From an uncultured Clostridia bacterium (lineage in GTDB: Bacteria; Bacillota; Clostridia; Saccharofermentanales; Saccharofermentanaceae): DNA of 64,000 nucleotides. The first letter of the stretch is position 1; every line of letters starts with the position of its first letter. The notes under the pieces are model-generated. The model saw only the letters and a program-made list of their open reading frames with translations. It did not search any database and was not told where the DNA came from. Of the stretch, positions 17,824-26,931 are shown piece after piece. The stretch lies in the NCBI GenBank assembly GCA_946407705.1, contig CAMJPC010000004.1, positions 62,001 to 126,000 of the forward strand, given 5' to 3'. Position numbers and translations under genes: made by a program.

Positions 17824-18880
17824 TCTGTCTTTCTACAAGGGCAGGAAAGTCCTTGTTACCGGCCATTCCGGATTCAAAGGCACCTGGCTTTCCGTTATAC
17901 TGGTCAATCTGGGTGCGGAAGTCATCGGTTATTCCAGTTTCAAGACCGAAGGTGAAAGGCTTTTCGACATCTGCGGCATCGAAAAGCAGATCGTCAGCAT
18001 TAAAGGTGATGTCAGGGACGGCCAAAAACTCAGGGAAGTCATTGAGGAATATAAGCCCGAGATAGTATTTCACCTCGCAGCCCAGCCTCTCGTAAGAGCA
18101 GGATACGCTGAGCCGGTCTATACATACGAGACTAACGTTATGGGAACGGTAAACGTTCTCGAGGCCATCAGACAGACTGATTGCGTAAAGTCGTTTGTAA
18201 ATGTAACCACAGATAAGGTCTACGACAATCAGGAATGGGAGAGGGGATACGTGGAGACCGACCGCATGGACGGCTTCGATCCGTATTCCAATTCGAAATC
18301 GTGCTCCGAACTGGTTACTCATTCCTACAAGCGAAGCTTTTTCGCTGACGGAAACGTAGCCATATCGACCGTAAGAGCGGGCAACGTCATCGGAGGCGGA
18401 GACTTTGCAGTTGACAGGATAGTTCCCGACTGCGTCAGGGCAGCCATGAAAGGCGAGACGATCCTCATAAGGAATCCCGGGTCCATGAGGCCTTACCAGC
18501 ACGTTTTGGAGCCGCTTTATGTGTATCTTATGGTTGCGAAAGAACAGTACGGAGATATCAGATACGCATCCAACTATAACGTGGGTCCCGATGAGGCTGA
18601 CTGCCACAACAACGGTTATCTCGCGGATGCGTTTGTAAATGCCTGGGGAGAAGGAATGAAGTGGGAAAGCGGAAACGCCGGCGGACCCCACGAGGCCAAT
18701 ATCCTTAAGCTTGATTGTGCCAAGCTTAAATCGACATTCGGATGGAAGCCTTTATGGAATCTGAATGACGCGATCTTAAAGACCGTTGAATGGTCTAAGG
18801 TGTATCAGGCAAAGGGCAGCATCAGAGAATGCATGGATCAACAGATCGACGAATATCTAACAAAAACAGGAAGAGAGTAA
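17816..18880 (+). CDS. rfbG: CDP-glucose 4,6-dehydratase
   Basis: A 354-residue short-chain dehydrogenase/reductase that converts CDP-glucose to CDP-4-keto-6-deoxyglucose. It has the NAD-binding motif GHSGFKGTWLS, the active-site region NVTTDKVYDNQEW and the Tyr-Lys pair in YSNSKSCSELV (Y-x3-K). I chose the ATG at 17816, which overlaps the last codons of rfbF; the protein then begins MTDLSFYKGRKVLVTGHSG as in known RfbG. An upstream in-frame ATG at 17792 would add eight unrelated residues. It is translationally coupled to rfbF. Confidence 0.95.
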   Translation: MTDLSFYKGRKVLVTGHSGFKGTWLSVILVNLGAEVIGYSSFKTEGERLFDICGIEKQIVSIKGDVRDGQKLREVIEEYKPEIVFHLAAQPLVRAGYAEPVYTYETNVMGTVNVLEAIRQTDCVKSFVNVTTDKVYDNQEWERGYVETDRMDGFDPYSNSKSCSELVTHSYKRSFFADGNVAISTVRAGNVIGGGDFAVDRIVPDCVRAAMKGETILIRNPGSMRPYQHVLEPLYVYLMVAKEQYGDIRYASNYNVGPDEADCHNNGYLADAFVNAWGEGMKWESGNAGGPHEANILKLDCAKLKSTFGWKPLWNLNDAILKTVEWSKVYQAKGSIRECMDQQIDEYLTKTGRE

Positions 18881-18887
18881 TTTTGTC

Positions 18888-20228
18888 ATGAAATGGGAAA
18901 ACGAGGCACAGGCAAGAGAAGAGATCAAGCAGCTGGTAGGCGAGTATTACCGGCTTTATAAGAAGTCATCGGGCGAATTCAAGCCGGGTGACAGGATCAA
19001 TTATGCATCCAGAGTCTATGACGAGAACGAAATGATGTCACTTGCGGATGCGATGCTTGATTTCTGGCTTACTACGGGAAGGTTCTCCAACCAGTTTGAG
19101 AAGGAATTTGCGCAGATGATGGGTGTTAAGTTTGCCCATATCGTAAACAGCGGTTCTTCAGCAAATCTCCTCGCTTTCATGACTCTGACCGCCCCCGAAC
19201 TGGGTGACAGGCAGATCAAGAGAGGCGATGAGGTAATTACCGTTGCATGCGGGTTCCCGACGACCGTCTCACCTATCCTGAACTATGGCGCCGTACCGGT
19301 ATTCGTTGATGTTACGGTTCCCCAGTACAACATTGATGTCAATGCACTCGAGGGTGCTTTAAGCGAGAAGACAAAGGCCGTCATGATCGCCCATACTCTC
19401 GGAAATCCTTTTGACATCGCGGCAGTTAAGAAGTTCTGCGATAAGCATGATCTATGGCTCATAGAAGATAACTGCGATGCACTCGGATCGAAATACACGA
19501 TGGACGGGGTTACGAAGTTTACCGGTACATGGGGCGACATCGGTACATCGAGCTTCTATCCTCCGCATCACATGACCATGGGTGAGGGCGGCTGCGTTTA
19601 TACGAACGATCCTCTGCTCAGCAGACTTGCCCTGTCCTACAGGGACTGGGGCAGAGACTGCATCTGCTCTTCGGGCAACGACAATTTCTGCGGTCACAGG
19701 TTTGACGGCAAGTTCGGCCAGCTCCCTGAAGGCTACGATCACAAATATGTATACAGCCATCTCGGCTACAACTTAAAGGTTACCGACATGCAGGCAGCAG
19801 TAGGCTGTGAGCAGCTGAAAAAGCTTCCCATGTTTACCGAGAAGAGAATCGAGCACTGGGAAAGGCTTAATTCCAGACTTCAGGTGATCAAGGACAAGGT
19901 CATCCTTCCTGAGAGCGTCGCAGGCGGAACGCCTTCATGGTTTGGCTTCCTGATCTCATTAAGACCGGAGTCCGGTCTTTCAAGACGTGAAGTTACGGGT
20001 TTCCTTGAAGAGAACAACATCCAGACAAGACTGCTGTTCAGCGGCAATCTCATCAAGCATCCCTGCTTCGACAGCATAAGGGATACCGATGCGTACAGAG
20101 TATCCGGAAGCCTCGAAGTTACAGACTTCGTTATGGAGAATACATTCTGGGTCGGCGTATATCCGGGGATGACGGATGAGATGCTCGACTACATGGCTGA
20201 CATGATTATCAAAGCGGTTAACAGATAA
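18888..20228 (+). CDS. rfbH: CDP-6-deoxy-4-hexulose 3-dehydrase (E1, RfbH/AscC type)
   Basis: A 446-residue PMP-dependent enzyme of the aspartate-aminotransferase fold that removes the C3 hydroxyl of CDP-4-keto-6-deoxyglucose. The segment SFYPPHHMTMGEGGCVYTND has His (about residue 226) where transaminases have the PLP-binding lysine, the hallmark of E1. Downstream cysteines in CICSSGNDNFC fit the [2Fe-2S] ligands of the family. The length is normal (about 437). E1 normally works with an E3 flavin/iron-sulfur reductase (RfbI/AscD), and no such gene is in this window. The stop overlaps the next start by one base. Confidence 0.94.
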   Translation: MKWENEAQAREEIKQLVGEYYRLYKKSSGEFKPGDRINYASRVYDENEMMSLADAMLDFWLTTGRFSNQFEKEFAQMMGVKFAHIVNSGSSANLLAFMTLTAPELGDRQIKRGDEVITVACGFPTTVSPILNYGAVPVFVDVTVPQYNIDVNALEGALSEKTKAVMIAHTLGNPFDIAAVKKFCDKHDLWLIEDNCDALGSKYTMDGVTKFTGTWGDIGTSSFYPPHHMTMGEGGCVYTNDPLLSRLALSYRDWGRDCICSSGNDNFCGHRFDGKFGQLPEGYDHKYVYSHLGYNLKVTDMQAAVGCEQLKKLPMFTEKRIEHWERLNSRLQVIKDKVILPESVAGGTPSWFGFLISLRPESGLSRREVTGFLEENNIQTRLLFSGNLIKHPCFDSIRDTDAYRVSGSLEVTDFVMENTFWVGVYPGMTDEMLDYMADMIIKAVNR

Positions 20229-21154
20229 TGAAAAGTGTTGTTATTACAGGCGCAAACGGCTTTCTTGGCTCATCTGTCGTCAATGCTCTTTCGGAATCGG
20301 GGACTGAAGTTACCTGTGTCGTAAGAAGCCCTGAATCTGACGTCTCGCGCATTAACGCAAGTGCGAATGTAAGGATTCTTTACTGCGACAAGATGGAATA
20401 CAAGACTCTCGCTGACAAACTGAAAGACAAGTCTTACGATGTCTTTTACCATTTCGCTTGGGAAGGCTGTGCGGGAGCTGCTAGAGGCGATTACAAAATG
20501 CAGACTGACAATATCGTCAGCACATGCGATGCCGTTACTCTTTGCGGTGAGATCTCATGCAAGAGATTTGTTTTCGCTTCGAGCATCATGGAATACGAAG
20601 CGATCGGACAGGTCGAGACAGACAGCAAGCTGCCCAGAACCCTTATCTATAACTCTGCGAAGATATCAGCTGATTACATGGCAAGAGCACTTGCTGACAG
20701 CCTCGGAATAGATTACATGAGAGCCTTGATCTCGAATATCTACGGACCGGGCGAGAAAAGCCCGAGACTCGTTAATTCGAGCATCAGAAAGTTCCTTAAT
20801 GGTGAGCACTGCTCATTTTCTTCCGGCACCCAGCTTTACGATTTCATCTATATCGATGATGCCGTCAAAGCATTTATCCTTATAGGTGAGAAGGGGAAAC
20901 CGAGAAAAACGTATTACGTAGGAAACGAGAGCCCCAGGCCTCTTTCTGAGTTCCTTCTGGAACTGAGAGACATCGTTGCGCCGGGAGCCGATTCCGGATT
21001 AGGTGAGATCCCGCAGAGCGGTCTTCCGTCGCTGTCATACGATTCGTTTGACATGAAGGCTCTGGCTGAAGATACGGGATTCAAGACGACGGTATCTTTT
21101 GCCGAAGGCATAAGAAGTACAAGAGATTGGATCATCAGTAAGGAGAACACATAA
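20228..21154 (+). CDS. NAD(P)-dependent sugar-nucleotide reductase/epimerase (probable last step to a CDP-dideoxyhexose)
   Basis: A 308-residue short-chain dehydrogenase/reductase with the Rossmann motif TGANGFLGSSVV, an aspartate-rich cofactor region and the catalytic YNSAK (Y-x3-K, ~residue 142). It resembles RfbJ, RfbS and AscF-type proteins that reduce the 4-keto group of CDP-3,6-dideoxy-4-hexuloses. Its place between the E1 gene and an epimerase gene supports that role. Stereochemistry (abequose, paratose or ascarylose type) cannot be read from sequence, but the following C5-type epimerase favours an L-sugar such as ascarylose. The start overlaps the rfbH stop by one base. Confidence 0.75.
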   Translation: MKSVVITGANGFLGSSVVNALSESGTEVTCVVRSPESDVSRINASANVRILYCDKMEYKTLADKLKDKSYDVFYHFAWEGCAGAARGDYKMQTDNIVSTCDAVTLCGEISCKRFVFASSIMEYEAIGQVETDSKLPRTLIYNSAKISADYMARALADSLGIDYMRALISNIYGPGEKSPRLVNSSIRKFLNGEHCSFSSGTQLYDFIYIDDAVKAFILIGEKGKPRKTYYVGNESPRPLSEFLLELRDIVAPGADSGLGEIPQSGLPSLSYDSFDMKALAEDTGFKTTVSFAEGIRSTRDWIISKENT

Positions 21155-21708
21155 TGGGTGCATTCAGTTTTTCGCCGGCTCATTTGAAGGATGCTTTCGT
21201 GATCGAAGGATTCAGCGTTGAAGACAAAAGAGGCGGATTCTGCAAGCCTTTTGAAAAGGATCTCTACAAGGAACACGGAATTGAATTCACTCTGAATGAG
21301 ACCTTTTATTCACGGTCGGAGAAAAACGTCATCAGAGGACTCCATTTTCAGACTAATAATCCTCAGGCTAAGCTCGTCTGCGTACTGTCAGGGAAGGTCT
21401 GGGACGTGATCGTGGACATAAGACCTGACAGTCCCACTTTTAAGCAGTGGGAAGCTTTTGAATTAAGTGCCGAAAACCATAAGAGCCTCTATGTTCCGAG
21501 AGGATTCGCCCACGGTTTTCTGAGCCTTGAAGATGACACCATAATGCTCTATCAGTGTGACGGTAAATATGATAAGGAAACTGACACGGGCATTATATAT
21601 AACGACCCTGAAATAGGCATAGACTGGCCCGTTGATGAGAGCCTTGCAATTCACAGCCAGAGAGATCTGATGTTCGGAACTCTTAAGGATTACTTGGATT
21701 CGCTCTGA
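21154..21708 (+). CDS. dTDP-4-dehydrorhamnose 3,5-epimerase-like protein (possible CDP-4-keto-3,6-dideoxyhexose 5-epimerase)
   Basis: A 184-residue cupin-fold epimerase. RGLHFQTNNPQAKLVCVLSG contains the catalytic His region, followed by GKVWDVIVDIRPDSPTFKQW and FVPRGFAHGF-like YVPRGFAHGFLSL, the RmlC signature. In a CDP pathway with rfbF, rfbG and rfbH, the RmlC-like enzyme of ascarylose synthesis (AscE, C5 epimerase) is the closest logical match. A true dTDP-rhamnose pathway would need rmlA, rmlB and rmlD, which are not here. The start overlaps the preceding stop. The 3' end overlaps the convergent YfhO gene by 19 bases. Confidence 0.8.
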   Translation: MGAFSFSPAHLKDAFVIEGFSVEDKRGGFCKPFEKDLYKEHGIEFTLNETFYSRSEKNVIRGLHFQTNNPQAKLVCVLSGKVWDVIVDIRPDSPTFKQWEAFELSAENHKSLYVPRGFAHGFLSLEDDTIMLYQCDGKYDKETDTGIIYNDPEIGIDWPVDESLAIHSQRDLMFGTLKDYLDSL

Positions 21709-23768
21709 GCTTTCTTTTTACGGTTATTGATTCCGATTGCCGCCCTTGAGATCAAGAGTAACGCATAACCTGCGATCACAACAATGGATGTGTTTGTGAA
21801 TACATCGTCCTGATATACGAGCCTGACTTCATGTTCTCCGGCGGGTACGTTAAGCACCATACCGAGGTTTTCCTTGGTGGGCGAGACTGAAGCCTTATTG
21901 CCGTCGATCGTGGCCTTGAAGTTCCTGTGGTAGTGATAAAGTATCGAGACATCACCGCCTGCGAAGTCTTTGTCAGTCTTGAAACTGATAGAGTTGTGCG
22001 TCAGTGAGTATTCAATGGGCTTACCGGATGCATTGATCAGCGCAGGAGCCTGTTCGTCATAATAGAAGGAACGGTTGCCGAGGGTATGTTTCTTTACGAT
22101 TCCGCGCGCTTCGAGACTCTTGATGGTCATGGTGTGATTATCTGTGTCAGCACCCTCATAAACAAGATACCAGCGTACGCCGTTGCTTCTCAGGATGTCG
22201 ATGTGTTCAGGTTTAAGGGAGTATATTCCGCCCTGATAATCGAACGAAAGATGTACACCTTTCTGCAGGACGAATTCGACAGGGATGATCGAATCGTATC
22301 CGAGGTAATTGTCCATTCCGTAATATGTTGAAAGATTATAAGCAAGTGACCTGGTGTAGTCGTAAGGAAGCAGCATCATTTTCTCCCGGTCGAAAATAAC
22401 GCCGGGGAAGCAGACGGTTGCATATCTTTCTGTCTTGATGATGTCCACGGCCTCATCTTTGAACGGGAGCTCCGTATCAAATTCTATTCCCCAGTGTGTG
22501 GGAACAGCTACATAGTAGAATAATCCGAAGTTAAGGACGTGAACGGCCAGAAGACCAGCCGCCAGAGCTTTTGTTTTCTTAAAGACGCTCTTCATCAGAG
22601 CCGTGAGGCAAAGTGAACCGATCACGATGTGGTAGAAGTGGAAGAACATCATGGCTTTGTAGATCCAACGGAAGTTGGACAAGACCGGTATGTGTGCCTG
22701 AAGCTTGATGAACGGCGGGAAACCGCAATACAAGAAGATGAAGAACATTGCGACAACAGAAGAGATCACACCCAAAAGCATCTGCTTGTTTTCTTTTATG
22801 TGTTTGCGGTAAGTGGCTATATAGATAAGTATGACTATGACGAAAATGTATCCGATGTGACCCAGACGGACCTGAAGCTCATCAGGAAAATCAACTGCCG
22901 GCCTGTCGTCGAGGAAAGGTACAAGTATTCCCAACATCAGTGAGACCGGATCCTGCTTGCCCTCAAGCATAGAAGACGTATCGTAACCTGCCTGTCTGTT
23001 AGACGCACTTGTGATCGCGATGAAAGAGGGAAGCCACAGAGGTACTGAAGAAAGGACAGCGATGATGGTAGATAAAATGTACTCTCCGAAAAACTTCAGT
23101 GATTCCTTTTTGTTTGTGGCGATCGAGTACGAGATGACAAATACAAAATCAGCCGCAACGGAGTAGAAGTAAAACTGCGGATGATGGACTATCAGATAGC
23201 AGATGATCTTCGGGACCGCAGAAACGATAAGCGCCTTGAAATCCTTTTTGGTCAACAGGTACAGGCTTCCGAGCAATATGTACGGGAATATGGAAGCTGT
23301 CGGTATGACTACAAACCAGGAACGTCCCAGGAATAATACGAAACTGTTCAATGACCAGGAAATCGCGCCGAGTGAGGCAGCCGGGTTATTGCCGGAGAGT
23401 TTTTTGATTACCAGAAACATACCGGCTCCGCCGATCGTCAGGTGAAGGATTCCCATTATGTCGATCAAAGCAAAGCTGTGTCCGAAGAAGAGATTACTGA
23501 GTCCGTAAGAGATGTACATTACCGGATCAAACAGACCGGTCTGGCCGTGAGAGAGGAATTCGATTCCCATGAAACGGTGGAAATTATAAAGTGGCAGTTC
23601 GAGATTCTTCAGACAGTCGATAGTGTATGTGTACTGGGTAATATACGAATCAATGTTGTCATCACACATGAAAAAGTAAGGATGAAAACACTCGTTGACA
23701 ATGAGTATCACGAGAGTGATAAACACGCTCAAAGAAAGATAGATCCAAGTCTCACGTTTATTATTCAT
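21690..23768 (-). CDS. YfhO-family membrane protein (GT-C-like)
   Basis: A 692-residue polytopic membrane protein: about 12 hydrophobic helices over the first ~450 residues, a soluble extracytoplasmic domain (~450-660, beta-rich; VSPTKENLGMVLNVPAGEHE near its end) and a last helix followed by a basic tail. An acidic pair (MCDDNIDSYITQY, ~34-46) sits in the first extracytoplasmic loop, where GT-C glycosyltransferases carry their acidic motif. YfhO relatives transfer sugars onto lipid carriers or teichoic acids. It converges on the dideoxysugar operon and may use the glycan lipid made there, which is inference. Confidence 0.85.
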   Translation of the reverse strand: MNNKRETWIYLSLSVFITLVILIVNECFHPYFFMCDDNIDSYITQYTYTIDCLKNLELPLYNFHRFMGIEFLSHGQTGLFDPVMYISYGLSNLFFGHSFALIDIMGILHLTIGGAGMFLVIKKLSGNNPAASLGAISWSLNSFVLFLGRSWFVVIPTASIFPYILLGSLYLLTKKDFKALIVSAVPKIICYLIVHHPQFYFYSVAADFVFVISYSIATNKKESLKFFGEYILSTIIAVLSSVPLWLPSFIAITSASNRQAGYDTSSMLEGKQDPVSLMLGILVPFLDDRPAVDFPDELQVRLGHIGYIFVIVILIYIATYRKHIKENKQMLLGVISSVVAMFFIFLYCGFPPFIKLQAHIPVLSNFRWIYKAMMFFHFYHIVIGSLCLTALMKSVFKKTKALAAGLLAVHVLNFGLFYYVAVPTHWGIEFDTELPFKDEAVDIIKTERYATVCFPGVIFDREKMMLLPYDYTRSLAYNLSTYYGMDNYLGYDSIIPVEFVLQKGVHLSFDYQGGIYSLKPEHIDILRSNGVRWYLVYEGADTDNHTMTIKSLEARGIVKKHTLGNRSFYYDEQAPALINASGKPIEYSLTHNSISFKTDKDFAGGDVSILYHYHRNFKATIDGNKASVSPTKENLGMVLNVPAGEHEVRLVYQDDVFTNTSIVVIAGYALLLISRAAIGINNRKKKAQSESK

Positions 23769-23799
23769 GCAATCCCATCCCTAAAAAGTCAATATATAA

Positions 23800-23827
23800 A
23801 CTATATTAGATGTTCGAACAGTGTCAA
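23800..23827 (-). promoter_or_regulatory. Promoter of the YfhO gene with palindrome in the spacer
   Basis: On the minus strand: -35 TTGACA (23827-23822), 16-base spacer, -10 TATAGT (23805-23800). The spacer contains the perfect palindrome TGTTCGAACA (23811-23820), a possible operator. Confidence 0.6.
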
Positions 23828-23952
23828 GATATATTTATTTTCGCACTGACAATAAGTCATAAGAGCAAGGCGTCGGCACGCTTATATTTGTTGTGTTTGA
23901 AATCGAGTTTTATATTATAATCTCGGTGATTTTAAAAATAAGGAGAATACAA

Positions 23953-25065
23953 ATGAGGAATAAGATCATTTCTGCTTTGCTTTGCGCAGTTATGGCACTT
24001 GGCTGCCTTACTGCCTGCGATTCTGAGAGCGCGAAAAAGATCGCAGAACTTGCCAAGAACACAGATGTCAGCGGCCTTGAGTCCGTTGAGAAAGAGATAG
24101 TAAGCTCCGTGACCGGTGCCGGAGAGGTTCCTACAAAGGACCGTTCAGGCAATGACATCAAGGTTCCCGCTGAAGTAAACACTATCGTTTCACTTGCACC
24201 TTCAACTACAAGAGTTCTGGTCGATCTGGGCCTTGCTCTCAAGATCGTTGCCGTTGATACCAACTCCCTCACTTACAAGGATTATCTGCCTGCAGGCGTT
24301 AAGACCTTCGACATGATGAATCCTGACAACGAGGCGATCGCAGCTCTCAAGCCGGACATTGTTTTCACTTCCGGCATGAGCTCCGTAGGCGGCACATCAC
24401 CTTTCAAGTCTCTCGTAGACGCAGGCATCTGCGTAGCTGACATCCCTTCATCAGCCTCTCTTTCTGCTATCGAGGATGACATTAAGTTCATCGGTAACTG
24501 CACCGGCAAGGGACTTGAGGCTGCAGCACTCGCAACCGCAATGAATGCTTCATTCAAGCTCATTTCAAAGACATGTGAGAGCGTTCCTGCCGAGAAGCGC
24601 AAGACTGTTCTCTTCATGATGAGCATTCCTACGGCTGATGCTCCGACGATCTATTCATTCGGCAAGAACACCTATCTCGATGAGATGCTTACTGCCATCG
24701 GTGCAAAGAACGTTTGCGGTTCACAGGAAGGTTGGGTATCCATCTCCGTTGAGGACGCCGTTGCCATGAACCCTGACGTAATCCTCACAAACGTTGATTA
24801 TGTTGAAGATCCCGTAAAGGACATCAAGGCTCTTAAGGGCTGGGAGAACGTCAAGGCCGTAAAGAACAATGCGGTTTACAAGGTTGATCCCAACCTCAGC
24901 ATGCAGCCCAATAACCACGTTGTTGACGCAGCTATTGAATGGCTCAAGGACGTTTATCCGGATATCTTCACAGACCTTTCAAAGTCACTCGAACAGGTTC
25001 TCAAGGACGCTACCGAGAAGATCAAGAACATCGCGGGCGGTGAGACCACAAAGGCAGCTGCCTGA
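23953..25065 (+). CDS. ABC transporter substrate-binding lipoprotein (BtuF/FecB type)
   Basis: A 370-residue lipoprotein. The start is the ATG at 23953, after AAGGAG. The N-terminus is a lipoprotein signal with LTAC and Cys22 as the lipid anchor. The core has VSLAPSTTRVLVDLGLALKI, KPDIVFTSGM and NPDVILTNVDY, typical of the two-lobed binding proteins for vitamin B12, heme or siderophores joined by a long helix. It is the first gene of a three-gene importer (binding protein, permease, ATPase). A -10 box TATAAT lies at 23916-23921. I see no cobalamin riboswitch. The B12 need of the nearby MetH makes cobalamin a fair guess only. Confidence 0.88.
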   Translation: MRNKIISALLCAVMALGCLTACDSESAKKIAELAKNTDVSGLESVEKEIVSSVTGAGEVPTKDRSGNDIKVPAEVNTIVSLAPSTTRVLVDLGLALKIVAVDTNSLTYKDYLPAGVKTFDMMNPDNEAIAALKPDIVFTSGMSSVGGTSPFKSLVDAGICVADIPSSASLSAIEDDIKFIGNCTGKGLEAAALATAMNASFKLISKTCESVPAEKRKTVLFMMSIPTADAPTIYSFGKNTYLDEMLTAIGAKNVCGSQEGWVSISVEDAVAMNPDVILTNVDYVEDPVKDIKALKGWENVKAVKNNAVYKVDPNLSMQPNNHVVDAAIEWLKDVYPDIFTDLSKSLEQVLKDATEKIKNIAGGETTKAAA

Positions 25066-25078
25066 GTTAAAGTGACAG

Positions 25079-26152
25079 ATGGATAATCAGGAAACGCCTG
25101 AAATCAGAAAAAAGACTAAATACGGGCAGACCGCAGGGATCGGCATCGCGCTATCTCTTGCGGTCTGCCTTTTGATTCTGCTTACCGCGATAAGGGCGGG
25201 AAGTGTCTACATCTCGATCCCTGACCTGTTAAAGATCATCGGAAGTCACATTACGGGAAAACCTCTGCCTCAGGAAGTCGATCCGATGAACGACTCGATA
25301 TTCTGGTCGATCCGTATGCCCAGAGCGATCACCGCGTTCCTGGTCGGAGGCGCGCTATCCGTCAGCGGTGCCGTCATGCAGGCCGTTTTGCAGAATCCGC
25401 TTGCATCTTCGTACACTTTGGGAGTCTCGTCAGGTGCTTCGCTCGGTGCTGCTTTTGTTTTGCTCTGCGGATTGTCTTTCGCGGGAATGGAAAGCTTCAT
25501 GCTTCCTTTGGCGGGTTTTGTTTTCGGACTTTTGACCGTAGTGGCGGCGATCCTTTTGGCTTCAAGAATCGACAGGAGCGTTTCGAATCAGACTATCGTC
25601 CTGATCGGAGTGATCCTGTCGCTTTTTGTCACCGGAATAATGAACCTCCTGATGACGTTCTACGGGGATAAGAGCAAGCAGCTCTGGCTGTGGATGACCG
25701 GTTCGTTCTCTGCCAGGAACTGGACTCATTGTGCTGTCCTTTTCGGTGCCGGGATCTTCGGCTTTGTGATCCTCATGATGTTTTCGGGCAGACTGGACAT
25801 ATTGACGTTCGGCGAGCTTCAGGCTTCTTCCATGGGCGTTGAGGTTAAGAAGACCAAGATCATCGCCATGCTTGTCTGTTCGCTTCTTACGGGTGTTTCA
25901 GTCGCGTTTTCCGGTGTCATCGGCTTTATCGATCTTGCTGCTCCACATGTAGTCAGAAAGATATTCGGACCTTCGCATAAGATCGTGATCCCGATGTCGT
26001 TCATCTACGGCGGTGCATTCATGGCACTCTGTGACCTTGCTTCAAGAACACTCCTTTCACCGAGAGAGATACCGGTCGGCGCCGTTACCGCTTTGGTCGG
26101 CGCACCTTTCTTCGCGTATGTGTTCTTTGCGAAGGGAAGGAGGAAAGCCTGA
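25079..26152 (+). CDS. FecCD-family ABC transporter permease
   Basis: A 357-residue protein with about ten hydrophobic helices. Family signatures are RMPRAITAFLVGGALSVSGA, QAVLQNPLASSYTLGVSSGA near residues 75-120, and IDLAAPHVVRKIFGPSHK, the coupling region that contacts the ATPase. It would form a homodimeric channel for B12, heme or ferric siderophores. It starts 13 bases after the lipoprotein gene and its stop overlaps the ATPase start. Confidence 0.93.
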   Translation: MDNQETPEIRKKTKYGQTAGIGIALSLAVCLLILLTAIRAGSVYISIPDLLKIIGSHITGKPLPQEVDPMNDSIFWSIRMPRAITAFLVGGALSVSGAVMQAVLQNPLASSYTLGVSSGASLGAAFVLLCGLSFAGMESFMLPLAGFVFGLLTVVAAILLASRIDRSVSNQTIVLIGVILSLFVTGIMNLLMTFYGDKSKQLWLWMTGSFSARNWTHCAVLFGAGIFGFVILMMFSGRLDILTFGELQASSMGVEVKKTKIIAMLVCSLLTGVSVAFSGVIGFIDLAAPHVVRKIFGPSHKIVIPMSFIYGGAFMALCDLASRTLLSPREIPVGAVTALVGAPFFAYVFFAKGRRKA

Positions 26153-26931
26153 TGGAGATACTTCTTAAGAATGTTTCGGCTGGTTACGACAGCGAAAAGG
26201 TCCTGCATGACGTCAATCTCTCGATCAGGGAAGGGGAGACTGTTTTCATCGGCGGCAGGAACGGTTCGGGCAAGACTACGCTACTTCGCGTTATGTCCGG
26301 TCTTATGGATTTTGAAGGAAGCGTTACCATAGGCGGTGACGAGATCTCGAAAATGAAGCGGAGGAATGCCGCGAGACTTATAGCTCTGATGCCGCAGGCA
26401 GGGGAGATGTATTTCCAGTACACCGTCTACCAGACTGTGCTTTTGGGAAGATATGCCAGAACCAACGGACTTTTCGGGAACTTCTCCACGGAAGATAAGG
26501 AAGAGGCAAAAGCAGCCATGGAAGCATGCGGAGTATATGAATACAAGGACAGGCTGTTAAATGAGCTCTCCGGCGGACAGCTCCAGAGAGTGCTTCTTGC
26601 AAGGACTTTTGCTCAGGGTACGCCGTTCCTTTTCCTTGACGAACCCGGCAGCAGTCTTGACATTAAATACCGCGCCGAGCTCTGTGACTATCTTGCCAAG
26701 TGGGCAGAGAAAAAGACTTCAACACCTTTCGGAGACGTAAAGAATACAATTGTCGCGGTATTCCACGATCTTGCCCAGGCAAGAAGCATCTGTGAAAGAA
26801 CAGTCTTCATGAAGAACGGCAGGATAGTTGCTGACGGAAAAAGCTCAGAAGTGATAACCCCGGAATGCCTTGAGTCCGTATATGACTTTGACGTCGCGGG
26901 TTATATTGAGCGTCAGGTAATCATTCGCTGA
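26152..26931 (+). CDS. ABC transporter ATPase (BtuD/FecE type)
   Basis: A 259-residue ATPase with Walker A GGRNGSGKTTL (~36-46), signature LSGGQLQRVLLARTFAQG, Walker B FLFLDEPGSSLD and the switch histidine in VAVFHDL. It powers the FecCD-type importer encoded just upstream, sharing one base with the permease stop. The 3' end overlaps the convergent 130-residue gene by 11 bases. Confidence 0.94.
   Translation: MEILLKNVSAGYDSEKVLHDVNLSIREGETVFIGGRNGSGKTTLLRVMSGLMDFEGSVTIGGDEISKMKRRNAARLIALMPQAGEMYFQYTVYQTVLLGRYARTNGLFGNFSTEDKEEAKAAMEACGVYEYKDRLLNELSGGQLQRVLLARTFAQGTPFLFLDEPGSSLDIKYRAELCDYLAKWAEKKTSTPFGDVKNTIVAVFHDLAQARSICERTVFMKNGRIVADGKSSEVITPECLESVYDFDVAGYIERQVIIR

Noticed and set aside
17687..18691. 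334-codon open frame on the minus strand
   Set aside because: It is antisense to rfbG and part of rfbF, whose products have clear family motifs, and it has no motif of its own. Long antisense frames are common in GC-moderate coding DNA.
21154..21708. dTDP-rhamnose pathway epimerase (rmlC)
   Set aside because: The genes for rmlA, rmlB and rmlD are absent and the whole neighbourhood is CDP-sugar chemistry, so a CDP-hexulose epimerase is more likely.
23769..23952. Cobalamin riboswitch before the ABC importer
   Set aside because: No B12-box (GCCACTG-like) or matching stems are present. The 184 bases hold two promoters and a palindrome only.
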